Shown piece by piece: positions 1-11,400 of a stretch of DNA of 43,853 nucleotides (positions within the stretch are counted from its first letter, which is position 1; every line of letters begins with the position of its first letter). Source of the DNA: JAUUZQ01 sp964538375. GTDB taxonomy: Bacteria; Bacteroidota; Bacteroidia; Bacteroidales; GCA-2748055. The notes under the pieces were generated by a model, which made no database searches, was not told where the DNA came from, and saw only the letters and a program-made list of their open reading frames with translations. The position numbers were made by a program, and so were the translations under genes. The DNA is taken from the NCBI GenBank assembly GCA_964538375.1, contig CAZIFQ010000028.1:1-43853 (forward strand). Reading direction: 5' to 3'.

Positions 1-48
1 AAAGTTGTGTATTCTTATTTACCGAAAGTTGTGTAGTGTTATTTACCG
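1..48. repeat. Two tandem 24-bp direct repeats at the left edge
   Basis: Positions 1-24 and 25-48 are the same 24-bp unit, starting AAAGTTGTGTA and ending TTATTTACCG, with two mismatches. The array touches the window edge, so it may be longer. It could be the end of an insertion sequence lying outside or a small intergenic tandem repeat; no transposase is visible to decide. Confidence 0.7.
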
Positions 49-73
49 TTTACATCCACCCACGTCATGCTGA

Positions 74-160
74 TAAAAACTCTGCGAAACTCTGCGTTTA
101 AGCGCAGCGCCTCTTAGTTGCCGCAGGCAACAATTTCCTCTGCGGTGAATTCGTCTGCAG
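74..160. repeat. Intergenic CTCTGCG-type dispersed repeat with hairpins
   Basis: This stretch repeats the words ACTCTGCG and CTCTGCGG and contains a perfect hairpin at 117-131 (GTTGCC pairs with GGCAAC, loop GCA) and a second short one (CTGCG at 92-96 with CGCAG at 103-107). Related GCGCAAAG/GCAGAG words occur inside the coding region at 1121-1162 and 1727-1770. I see no gene in 1-286; the rest, to the sigma factor start, is AT-rich leader without a clear -7 box. Confidence 0.5.
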
Positions 161-286
161 TTACCCGTTTGAGCTATTTTTCCCCTCAAAATCCACCTCC
201 ACAAAAAAAATAAAAAAAAATGCTAAATTTAATCTTCCCAGTGCAACCATAAAAACCCGCCTCAGGTCTACCATACGAACCAAACA

Positions 287-823
287 ATGAACAGTGATTC
301 AAACATACTTACCGGCTGTATCAAAGGTGAACCTTCCGCTCAGCGGGAGCTGTTTGAAAGATACTCCCGTGTTCTGTTGGGGATCTGTATAAGGTACGCC
401 TCAAGTGTGGAAGAAGCAGAGGATATTTTGCAGGAGGGATTTGTAAAGATTTTTTTGAATATCAGTCACTTTAAGGGTGAAGGTTCTTTGATGGCCTGGA
501 TGCGACGAATAATGATCAACACCGCGATCACACACTACCATAAGATGCGAAAGCACAGGTACCACGAGGATATTGATGAGGTGAGGGAAACGAGCATGGA
601 GATGCACAGCTGGGGAGAGGCGGATTTTACAAGCGAGGAATTGTCGAAAGTGATACAGCGGATGCCCGATGGATACAGGATGGTATTCATGCTCTACGCA
701 ATAGAAGGATATAAGCACAGGGAGATAGCGGAGATAATGGGGATAGACGAGAATACGAGTAAGAGCCAGTATAGTAGAGCGAGGAGATGGCTGCAGGAAA
801 GGTTGATCAAACTGAAGGGATGA
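287..823 (+). CDS. ECF-type RNA polymerase sigma factor
   Basis: This 178-residue protein is an extracytoplasmic-function sigma-70 family factor that would direct core RNA polymerase to a small regulon. Region 2 is seen near residues 18-75, with DILQEGFVKIF as the core-binding/-10 segment and a WMRRIMINTAI stretch after it. Region 4 is at about residues 118-175, with the helix-turn-helix YKHREIAEIMGIDENTSKSQ. Length and lack of regions 1 and 3 fit the ECF class. The ATG at 287 gives a typical N-terminus. The next gene begins 96 nt downstream and encodes a single-span membrane protein with an anti-sigma-like layout, so the two probably form a regulator pair. The regulon is unknown; the adjacent giant secreted protein and porP/sprF-like gene are reasonable candidate targets. 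Confidence 0.95.
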   Translation: MNSDSNILTGCIKGEPSAQRELFERYSRVLLGICIRYASSVEEAEDILQEGFVKIFLNISHFKGEGSLMAWMRRIMINTAITHYHKMRKHRYHEDIDEVRETSMEMHSWGEADFTSEELSKVIQRMPDGYRMVFMLYAIEGYKHREIAEIMGIDENTSKSQYSRARRWLQERLIKLKG

Positions 824-880
824 GGGGGAGACGAGGAGAGGGGGAGACTGGGAGAGGGGGAGACTGGGAGAGGGAGAGCA
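824..880 (+). repeat. GA-rich minisatellite R3, intergenic copy 1
   Basis: Directly after the TGA stop of the sigma factor gene lies a purine-only-like strand built from GGGGAGACTGGGAGAG units. The same repeat recurs at 2225-2352 and, as coding sequence, at 1309-1373, 1877-1944, 22471-22509 and 23157-23305. It has no visible coding role here. Confidence 0.85.
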
Positions 881-919
881 ACTAAATGAAAGGCATTTTC
901 GTCGTGTAGATAAGAAATA

Positions 920-2218
920 ATGAGCAACGATTATAACATAGAAGAACTGTTAATCAAGAAGCTGGAAGGGTTAGAAATTGAACCTTCCGGCAATGCTTGG
1001 TTAAAGACTCAGCGTGTGCTGCGGAGGAAAAATTTCCTGCGTTTCAGAGCGAGGAAGTTTAATGTATTCTATGCAAGTACTATAGTGATTGTTGCAGGTT
1101 TGATTGGTGGTATAGCTATTACGCAAAGCGGCGCAAAAGAAGACGCAGAGCTTCGCAAAGAAAATATTAGCATTGAGCCGGTCGGAGTTGAGGAGTCCTA
1201 CTTCGCTAAAGATACGGCTCATGGTGCACGCAACCCGCAACCCGCAACTCATAAACCACAAACCATCGACAAAGTAGAAAATCTAACAGAAAATGTGACT
1301 GAGGAACTCTCCCCCTCTCCTGGTCTCCCCGTCTCCCACTCTCCCAGTCCCCAAGTCTCCCCCTCAGGTGGCGAAATAAATAAACCCATCCCCGAAGTAA
1401 AAACCTTAATAACCTACTTCACCCCTTCCGTCACCTCCGGGTGTGCGCCGTTAGAAGTAAGTTTCGTAAATCATTCAGAAAACGGAATCGCTTATGAGTG
1501 GAACCTTGGCGAACCTGATACCCGAAACCTGACACCTCATACCTCCCACACCTATTACAAAGAAGGAGAATACACAGTTAGTCTTACGGCTATGTCTGAG
1601 GATGGAACAATCGGAACATACAGCCAGGTAATAACAGTATACCCAAAACCACACGCTGATTTTACAATTGAGGATGGAAGTGTGTATAATTATAGTATCG
1701 GAGCGAATGAGTACGAGTGGGGGCTATTGCGCAAAGATGCGCAAAGAAGCGCAAAGGATACGCAAAGTTTCTCCTCAGACTTCCAGCCGAATCTCGAAGC
1801 GCCCTCAAGCCTAATGCCTAATGCCTCACGCCTATTCCTTATTGCAAAAAATACATACGGTTGCATCGACACCATCTCGCAGCCTCTCCCCCTCCCCCCG
1901 TCTCCCACTCTCCTTTTCCCCTCCGCCTTCTCCCCCTCCCCTTCAGGCCCCACTTCCGGCTATTACAATGCCAACGAATCTTCGAACTCGATCTTCCACC
2001 CCCAATTCACGGAAGAACCCATAGAATTTAACCTAACCATATATAACCGCTCCGGTAAACTCATATTCCAAACTACCGACATCCACATCGGCTGGGACGG
2101 CTACTACCGTGAAGCCCCCGTCCAACGCGGCGTCTACGTCTGGAAATGCACCGGCAAATGGAAAAACGGCACAGCGATAAACCAACAAGGCGATATAACT
2201 GCCTTGTGGAGTAATTGA
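920..2218 (+). CDS. Membrane-anchored PKD and type B C-terminal domain protein, putative anti-sigma/sensor
   Basis: This 432-residue protein has a charged cytoplasmic N-terminus (residues 1-46, with a LEGLEIEPSGNAWLKTQRVL-like amphipathic stretch), one membrane span at about 48-68, a low-complexity linker (about 70-160), a PKD-like domain (about 165-243, core CAPLEVSFVN and YEWNLG), and a gliding-type C-terminal domain (about 325-430, with YNRSGKLIFQT, GWDGYY and GVYVWKCTG). Its C-terminus resembles that of the giant protein encoded next. The layout, directly after an ECF sigma gene, suggests an anti-sigma factor with a periplasmic sensor, but no named anti-sigma domain is recognisable, so this is inference. 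Several linker segments are translated from dispersed repeats; one falls in the conserved FPNAFSPNGDG-type motif, which reads FPSAFSPSPSG here. It could instead be a structural surface protein. Confidence 0.8.
   Translation: MSNDYNIEELLIKKLEGLEIEPSGNAWLKTQRVLRRKNFLRFRARKFNVFYASTIVIVAGLIGGIAITQSGAKEDAELRKENISIEPVGVEESYFAKDTAHGARNPQPATHKPQTIDKVENLTENVTEELSPSPGLPVSHSPSPQVSPSGGEINKPIPEVKTLITYFTPSVTSGCAPLEVSFVNHSENGIAYEWNLGEPDTRNLTPHTSHTYYKEGEYTVSLTAMSEDGTIGTYSQVITVYPKPHADFTIEDGSVYNYSIGANEYEWGLLRKDAQRSAKDTQSFSSDFQPNLEAPSSLMPNASRLFLIAKNTYGCIDTISQPLPLPPSPTLLFPSAFSPSPSGPTSGYYNANESSNSIFHPQFTEEPIEFNLTIYNRSGKLIFQTTDIHIGWDGYYREAPVQRGVYVWKCTGKWKNGTAINQQGDITALWSN
1309..1373 (-). repeat. R3 minisatellite inside a coding region (first segment)
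   Basis: Within the PKD protein gene, a CT-rich stretch reads on the minus strand as the GGGAGA/GGGGAGACC words of R3. On the plus strand it encodes the Ser/Pro-rich linker ELSPSPGLPVSHSPSPQVSP, roughly residues 129-148. The reading frame is kept open through it. Confidence 0.75.
1727..1770. repeat. GCGCAAAG-type repeat inside a coding region
   Basis: Four closely spaced GCGCAAAG/ACGCAAAG words encode the charged segment LLRKDAQRSAKDTQS of the PKD protein. A related cluster with GGCGCAAAAG and GACGCAGAG lies at 1121-1162, just after the membrane span. Both resemble the intergenic CTCTGCG repeat near 74-160 when read on the opposite strand. Confidence 0.6.
1877..1944 (-). repeat. R3 minisatellite inside a coding region (second segment)
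   Basis: A second CT-rich segment encodes about residues 320-342, including LPLPPSPTLLFPSAFSPSPS. It overlaps the beginning of the gliding-type C-terminal domain, whose usual start motif is recognisable but rich in Ser and Pro. Confidence 0.7.
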
Positions 2219-2224
2219 TTTAAG

Positions 2225-2431
2225 ATGGGGAGACTGGGAGAGGGGGAGACCAGGAGACCAGGAGACAAGGAGAGGGGGAGACTGGGAGAGGGGGAGACCA
2301 GGAGACAAGGAGAGGGGGAGACTGGGAGAGGGGGAGACCAGGAGACCAGGAGAAAGGGAGAAGTACTCAAGGCACTCGAAGTACTCGAAGTACTAAAGAC
2401 ATAAAGAAAAAATTAAGACACTAAATAAAAC
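2225..2431 (+). repeat. R3 minisatellite array plus short GTACTCGAA repeat before the giant gene
   Basis: From 2225 to 2352 the sequence is made of GGGGAGACTGGGAGAG and GGAGACCAGGAGA words in irregular tandem. It is followed at about 2362-2396 by a small repeat of GTACTCGAA/GCACTCGAA words and then an AT-rich 30-bp leader before the ATG at 2432. No conserved -7 box is evident in this gap, so the giant gene could be read through from upstream. Confidence 0.8.
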
Positions 2432-5400
2432 ATGACCCACATCATGAAAACCAACCAAACCTTAAGCGCACACCTCAAACGAACTGTCATTCTGTTTGCA
2501 GCTGCATTTATTTTTACTGGAAACCTATACGCTCAAGTTGTTGGTAGCGTAGAAAGTGGCCAATCCGTAAATCAGGTGTGTGCTCCAGCAAGTTATGATA
2601 TAACATATAAGTTTACTTTCATTTCACCAGCAAATCCCAGTGCCGACATTGATATTCTCTTTAAAACTTATAATTATGATCGTACAGCTTCACATCAGCA
2701 ACTGAATATTGATGATGCTACAATTAAGACAGAAGGAGCTCCATTTTTCCGCAAATATATTGAAGAAACCTATACTACAAATCTACCAATAGATGGTGAC
2801 TGCGAATATAGTGTTGATATTCTATTATATTATGAAGGTGCATACATTGGAACAGGTTACCAGCTTCAGTACATAAGCAATTGGCATATTGATGATGAAG
2901 GGGATGGAAATATTAATGTAGCTCCTGACATTGAAGAAGTTTGTGAAGGTGATAGTTTAATTGACTTCACGTTTCAGGACGCAAGTGATTTTGCCTGTGT
3001 TGATCCTTCATTACAAAGCCCTAATACGATTTTGAGGTACGTGCAGTTCATTTATAATACCAGCCACCTTGCCGGCGATACAGATGGTATTCCAAATTTG
3101 ACTATTAATGTGCATGGAAAAGAGGTCAAATTAACTGATATTAATGGAGAACCCATGCCAAATTCATGGACAGTTGATCCAACAGATGGATCAACTGTTA
3201 CTGCATATTCAACCAATTCAGGTTATTTTGAAGGCACCGTCGATTCAACTGGCTATTCCCCGACAACCGGTATTCACAATACCTATCCGATCTCATTTCC
3301 AGGTATAACAACCTTCGTCGGTGATTATATGGAGGTGACTGTAAGAAATTGGAATTTTTGTAATCCCTGGAATTCAAGCCAAACAAATCCAAATGATGGA
3401 GACGCCAGAACTGACTTTGGAAGAATTGTTATCATAGATTCTCCCCCTGCACCTAGTATTCTTGATAAAGAAATTTGTGAAGGTGGAGACAGAGAATTAG
3501 AAGTTACCAGTGCTGTTATCGGTGAAATCAGGTGGTATGATGATGATCTTAGAACTACAATAATAAATACAGGCACTAAATACACACAGCCTCAGACTGC
3601 TGATAGTATCTATGAGTATTGGGTATCTGATGTTGCTACTTTAGGAAACGGGTGTGCAAGTCCATTAACTAAGGTTACACTGACAATTTATGCTACTATT
3701 ACTGGGAATACTATCAACGACAACAGTGAAGCGTTCTGTGGAAGCGGGAATCCCACCAATATAGATGGCGATCCTGCCGCTGGTGGAGATGGTAATGTAA
3801 ACGACGACTACCAATGGCAAATCAGAACCACTGGTGCATGGGCAGATATTGTTGGAGCTACAGGAGAAGACTATGATCCACCGGAGCTGCCGGCTACTGA
3901 AATTTTTGAAACAACCAGCTACCAGCGTGTGATAAGCTCAGGCGAATGTTCCAGCATTTCGAATGTAGTGACCGTCACAGTATACGAAATCGCCACCGTC
4001 ACCGACCCGGTCAACACTGCTACCTGTGGTAATGATTATTCCAACAATGGTGATGCTTCCTTTAGCGTTTCTGTTGTCGGTGCTCCGCGTACCATACAAT
4101 GGATACGAAGCAATGATGCGGGGGCTACATGGGATACCATCACAGCAGGAAATGTTCCGAATGATGCATGCGTCTATAGTGGGTATAATAATACCGCTAC
4201 CCTGGATATCACCAGTGCCGATTTTGGAATGAATGGATACCAGTATCGTGCAGTGGTCAGAACCATAGCAGGTGGTTGTGAGGCATTCTCAGGAATTGCT
4301 ACTTTAACAGTATATCCTGTGCCTTTTATCACCGCAGCAAACCAACCCGATGATCTCACAGTTTGTGAGCTTGAGACTGCCGATTTTTATGTGACAGGCA
4401 GCATCGATGTCAGCGCCAGCATTGCCTCCTATCAATGGATGAAACGGCCCGCAGGAAGTTGGGTGCCGATTGACGGCACCGAGACCGATGGTACTTTTAC
4501 CGATTATGATACGGACAACCTTACTATCCTCCTTCCTGAAGAAGCCCTTGATGCATATCGCCTCAGGGTTGTAATTACCTCTGATGATGGTTGCGATGTG
4601 CTTTCCGACAGGGCTGACTTGAGTATTAATCCCCTGGCTGATATATCTACACAACCCCTAGCTACCAAGGCTTGCGTGGGACTTAACGCTTCATTTACCG
4701 TGGCAATAGATGGCACGCCAGCAGCAGCTGGCTACCAGTGGGAAACCGACCAGGGAACTGGTACATGGATTGATGCCACAGGCGGGATTTATTCTAACGA
4801 TGGTACAGCCACATTAAATCTTACCGCCGTTGTTATCGGAATTAACGGATGGGAATACAGATGTAAAATAGAAACTGCAGGCGGTTGTTTTATCACCTCC
4901 GATGAGGTGGCACTTACAGTACACCAAAATCCAATAGCCAGTATCGATCCGGTAGCGAGTGAATTGTGTACCGGGGAATTTATTGATCTCGACGGAAATG
5001 GAGCAGGCGGAACAGGTGCATTGGTTCATGCCTGGACCGGCGATGATGGAAACTTAGACGATGATGGTGTTATTGATCCACGCTTTACAGCGCCCATAAT
5101 TGTTGGGCCTGCAGTGCCTTACAACATGATCTACACCGTGACAGATAGTGAAGGATGTATTGCTACTGATGCGGTTAGCGTTGTTGTCAATCCAACCGTA
5201 ACAGTGAACGTGCTCCCGGCCACAGCAGAAATATGTGCCGGTGTAACAGTGAGTCTCAACGGAAACCCGGGAGGTGGAACATTACCTATTGGTAGTGTAT
5301 GGACAGGGACCGGTGCCGGAGATATCACAGCTGGTGCAGGAACGCCAGACATTACGTATACAGCTCCAGCTATTGGCGGAGTCTACACGCTCATTTATAC

Positions 5401-8400
5401 AGCCACAGATTCAAAATTATGCAACGCGACGCAGACCGTTAATATAACTGTAAATGAGAATCCTACCGCTAACATCACAAGAGATGGTAATGCTGAGTTG
5501 TGTTACGACGAAGTGGTCAACCTGCATGGTAATCCTGGAGGCGGAGATGCAAACTATGCCCATGCATGGACAGGTGATGTAGCTACAGTAGTTCTTACCA
5601 ACGAGAAGGATCCTACTTTTACCGCACCTTCTGAGCTTACTCAGCAGGTCAAAGAGGTATTTTATACGGTTACAGATGGTAATGGATGTGCCGCAATAGA
5701 CAGTCTTGAAATCATTGTTAATCCCGAAGTTAAAACAGCTGTACTCTCCGGAGACATCGCCGTTTGTTCGGGCTTTGATGCCGACCTGGTGGTAGATATC
5801 GTTGGAGGGACAGGTACGTATACCGTTGTCCTGGATGATTCGGATCCAGCGATCAATATCAATCAGGGAGGATATGTAAGTGGGGCTGATATTGTGACTG
5901 GTCCAAATACTTTAGGAAGCAATACCTTCACTATCAATTCCGTTATCGACAGCAAAAACTGCCGGGCGACTTCTGAAACAGGATCTGCTACTATCATAGT
6001 GGGTTCCACGCCTACCGATGCCGATCTCTTTGGAGGAAAAGAAATTTGTACTTTAGAGTCTACACCTCTGCAAGTAATAGTAAATGGAGGAGCACCTCCT
6101 TACCTGGTTGAATTTACAGCAGCATCTTCACAGGGAAATGAAGTAGATTATATTTCAGGAGACGATATTACTCCGGATGTACTCAACCCGGGAACAAATA
6201 CTTTCCAAATTTTAAAAATAACAGATGCCTGTGGTGCTTTTATTGAAACACCCAACGTGGGTACTTCAGAACAGATCATTCTCAACCCGAGACCAACCCT
6301 GACCCCCGTGAATATTGATCCGGTGATCTGTAATGATGCCAACACCGATATCAATATTTCATCTGATATTACAAATACCATTTATAAATGGACTGTAAGT
6401 TATCCGGGGACTACCAGCTGGGTTGTAACTAAATTGCCAGTTGCTGATAGTATATTCGAAACAGCCGATCCTGAGAATATCGCCCAGAACCTGGCACACA
6501 CTATGACAAGCACTGTGTCTGTGGATTATGATATCCAGGCCTTTGGCCCTGCCCCTACCCGTTGTGCGGGAGGAACAGGAACAGAAACAGTGATTGTTGA
6601 ACCCACACCGGCTGCAGGCATTACAAATAGCACCCAAACTATTTGCGATACAGATGCGATTACAAACATGGTGATCAGCAGTCTGAAAACACATAACGGT
6701 ACACCCACATTCGATATGACTGTTACTGCAACAACAGGTGTGCTCGGTGCTCTCAATGAACTCTTAGGCACACCCCTTGCCCCGCAAACCGGGCATGCTT
6801 ATCCTTTCACCATCAGTGGTGAGATAGGAAATCCAACCACCGCTCCTATTGTGGTGGAATACTCAGTGCTACCGTTACTTTCAGGAGGCTGTGCAAACGG
6901 ACTCCCCGAGACCGCTACATTAACTATCAATCCCGCACCACAGGTCAATTTACCAGGCGACCAGGAAATATGTGTGGGAGATAACTCCACATTGGTCACC
7001 TTTGCTACCAATAATACAGTCGGCGTGACCACCTATGCATGGACCAATACCAATACAGCTATCGGTCTGGGTGCCGGGGCAACTTCTGCCACTATCCCTG
7101 CATTTACAGCTACAAACACAGGAACAACTCCTATTTCCGGCGNNNNNNNNNNNNNNNNNNNNNNNNNNNNNNNNNNNNNNNNNNNNNNNNNNNNNNNNNN
7201 NNNNNNNNNNNNNNNNNNNNNNNNNNNNNNNNNNNNNNNNNNATATAGTGATAACTCCTACTTTCACTAATGGTACGGTAAGCTGTACAGGAAATCCACA
7301 GACATTTACTATTACTGTGAATCCTGCTCCACAGGTCGATTTACCAGACGACCAGTTAATATGTGTGGGCGAAAACTCAACTTTAGTAACATTTGCTACC
7401 GACAATAGTGGTGGTACAACTACCTATGCATGGACCAATGACAATACAGCTATCGGACTGGGTGCCGGGGCAACTTCTGCCACTATCCCTGCATTTACCA
7501 CTACAAACACAGGAACAACTCCTATTTCCGGCGATATAGTGATAACTCCTACTTTCACTAATGGTACGGTAAGCTGTACAGGAAATCCTCAGACCTTTAC
7601 TATTACCGTGAATCCCGAAGCCAACGTGCTCGTCACTGTACCAACGGCCATTCCTTACACTATACTGAATGGTGCCGATACAAATATTGAGCTCGATAGT
7701 GATGTAGCCGGAACGACCTTTACCTGGATTATAATCAATGAAAATTCCACCGGAGCGCTTCCAGGCGGCCCCATTGCAATGAATGAAAAGATTATACAAC
7801 CGCTCGTGAATGCCACAGCAGCACCAGTGACCGTCACCTACAGAATCAATCCATTGGCAAATGGATGTGCCGGACCCTTTGAGGACTTTGATGTTACTGT
7901 TGACCCATCCGTAGATATCACCGTTGATAATGTGAAACCAGATATCTGTACAGGCGGCAGCACACAAATTGATATCAGCTCTTCTGTTGCAGGCGCCACC
8001 TTTATATGGAGTGTGGTTGATTTAAATGCACTGGGAGCCAGCACACAAGCGCTGCCAGGTATTGGTCCGAATACAGGATTTTCCATCCAGGATGTCCTGG
8101 TTAACAGTAGTACAGTAACAGATTCTGTTATTTATACCTTCAAAGCCATAGGTCCCGCACCCTCCTTTGTTGAGAGTATTGAGGAAGTAGTGAAGGTATA
8201 TGTTTATCCAACACCACTAGCCACACCAACAAATGTCAAGGACAGCATCTGTAATGGAACTGCAACTGACATATTGATGGATAGTGATGTTACAGGAACA
8301 ACATTTTCATGGACTGTTCTTGATCCTAGTGCACTCTCGGGAGCTACAAACTCTGTACTTCCTTTTGCCATTGGAGATCATATTACACAGACGCTGGATA

Positions 8401-11400
8401 ATACAGGTAATGTGCCCATCACGGTTACTTATCAAATCGTACCAACCGGTCCTGCAGCAGGATCTTGTTCCGGCGTGATTTTTCCTGTGAAGGTTGTGGT
8501 TGATCCAACACCAACACCCATCATTACCAATACAAATGATGAATTCTGTAACGGTGACTTTACAGCAATTACGCTGAATTCATCTGTTGCCAATTCTGAA
8601 TATGTATATAGTATTGCAGATCCTAAAGGAACAGGTGCTTTTGGCGGAACAGGTTTCAACCTGGATATCATCGCACAGCAACTCTTGAATGCCACTCAAT
8701 CCCCGGTAAATATTATTTACGAGATTGACGTGAACGGTCCGGGAACAACTGCTTGTCCGGGAGCAACAACATATGAGAATGTACAGATTAATCCTCTGCC
8801 CAATACAACAGCTATTACAGGCCTGGATACCGTATGTGAATTGACACCTAACATCGTGTTCCAAACCGAGCTGGAAGCAGACTCATATTTCGACTGGGAA
8901 CTGCCGGCAACGCTGGGAACAAGAAACTTTGGAGGAGATGGTACAGGAAGCAATGCCATCGTATTTACCGCACAGTCTACTCCGGTTATTTATACTGATT
9001 CAGTCTCGGTATTTGAAACAAACGTGTATGGTTGTACAAACGAAATCTTGTACAAACCGCTCACGATTATCCCCTTCCCTGTAGAATCAGCTATCTCAGG
9101 GGAAACAGATCCTTGTGCAAATTCAACACACAAATATAGCGTCCCATTAAATCCGACCAGTACCTACCAATGGTATGCACCGGTAGGCGCAGGTTTTGCC
9201 ACCGATCCAACACTCGACACCGTCAATATTACCTTTGGCCTTATCAGTGGACAAATCAGGGTAGTAGAAACCACAGCCGGAGGTTGTATAACCAACCATA
9301 CCGTATTTAATGTAACGGTACACCAGTTGCCGATTTCAACGCTGAATGCAGATAAGCCAACTATATGTGACGGAGAAACCGTACTGTTTACAGCCGGTCC
9401 AACCGTAGATATGGTGAACTTTGAGTTCTTGCTCAATAGCGGACAGGTACAAGACGGAGTGCTGAATACCTGGTCATCTGCAACACTTGCTACAGATGAC
9501 GAGATCAGCGTGATTGTAACATCCGATTTCGGATGTACGAAAGAGAGCATGCCGGTTACCATGACCGTGAATCCTGACCCAATAGTTACCCTGGTCAGCG
9601 ACGCGGTATTAAGTACCATTTGTGATGGTGATGCGGTTACCTTTGATGCCACATCCGCAGATGCAGTACTTTACAACTTCTACCTGAATGCCAATGTATT
9701 ACCTGAGCAATCTGGTCCACTATACTTCTGGACAGCAGGTCCGGGTACCATCAGCAATGGAGATGTTGTGCATGTTGAAGTTCAGAATGCTTCTGGCTGC
9801 TGGGGAACCAGTGGCAATGTAACGACATTTGTCAATGCGCTGCCGACAGGCTTCCTTGACGGAGACTATTCCTTCTGTCCGGGTGAAAGCCGCGACATGA
9901 CCGTTGACATGACAGGTGCGACTCCGTATAAGGTGACCATCGATAATGGCGTAGGACAGCAAGTCGGTTATACCACCGGAGCGAATATCCCGGTTTCGCC
10001 AGTGACAAGCACCACTTACTCACTTACAGAAATTATAGATGCCAACGGATGTATCTCCCCCTTGGGTGCGAACCTGACCGGAGATGCCATCATGACCGTA
10101 TACGAGGGTGCACAGATATTTGTACATCCAAGACCAGCCGAAGTTTGTGAACTGATTGACACCAGCTTCAGCGTAAGTGCTGTTGGCGACAACCTGAGAT
10201 ATGAATGGTATGAAGCCCTTGATTATGCAGGTGCCTATGTACTTGTAGGCGGCGACAGTCCAACGCTCGACATTTTAGCACCGACTGCTGCGCTTGACAG
10301 TAACTATTACATGGTAATGGTGATTGCTCAGTGCGATACAATTTACTCTGACACGGTTATGTTAGACGTTAAGATTGACGCGATTGCTTCACGCGATCCG
10401 ATCGATGTGATCATCTGTGAAGGATTACCAACCGGCTTTGGTGTGGATGCAGGAACCTCCTCTACCCCATCATTCCAGTGGTATGTTGATCCGAATACAG
10501 GAAGCTTTGCTCCTCTTTCAGATGTGGGAGTATATACTGGCTCTAAGACAGACAGTCTGAAGATTTCATCCGCTGTCTCTACCATGAACAACTATCGGTA
10601 TTATGTTGATATTACAAGTGATTGTGGTGGTGTAGTTGATTCCAACCCTGCTCTCCTGACAGTCAATGACCGTCCGGAAGTTATTGAGCAGCCAGTAGAT
10701 ACCGTGGTTTGTGAGAACCAACAAATCTTCTTTACTGTCGATGCCGGTGAAACATCTAATCCTGACTATTTATGGCAGGTGGATATGCGCGCTGGAGCAG
10801 GATTTGAAGATATCACGGGAGATTCCGCAGGTATTTACACAGATCACGACCTGGCAACACTGTTGGTTGATGTAACAAGCAGATTCGACCAGTACCGTTA
10901 CAGGGCAATAGTGAGCAGTGCGGAATGTACTCCGGCAGCCACTTCCAGCTATGCTACGGTAACCGTACATGAGATACCTGAAGTACTTGCGAATCCTGCA
11001 GCTTCTATTATATGTGAAGACCAGAGCACCGTATTTTCGGTGAATGCAGGTGAAACTACCTCACCGGTGTATACCTGGGAAGTAGATATGAATACAGGTA
11101 CATTTGTGGAGATTGGTGGAGATACCGCGGTTTATGCAGGCCATAATACCTCAACGCTCATCCTCTCTACAGTACCATCTACCTACAACAACTACCTGTA
11201 CAGGGTGAATGTAGCAGGCGCTTGTCCGGTAGACATTACTGCTCCGGTAGCAGGTGTATTGCTGACCGTTAACGATCAGCCCGAGATTGCCACAGAGCCA
11301 GAAAATGACACGGTCTGTGAACTTGATCCCGCACAATTTAGCGTGGTTATTGGTCCAACAACCGTACCTACCTACCAATGGCAGGTCAATAAGATCGGAT

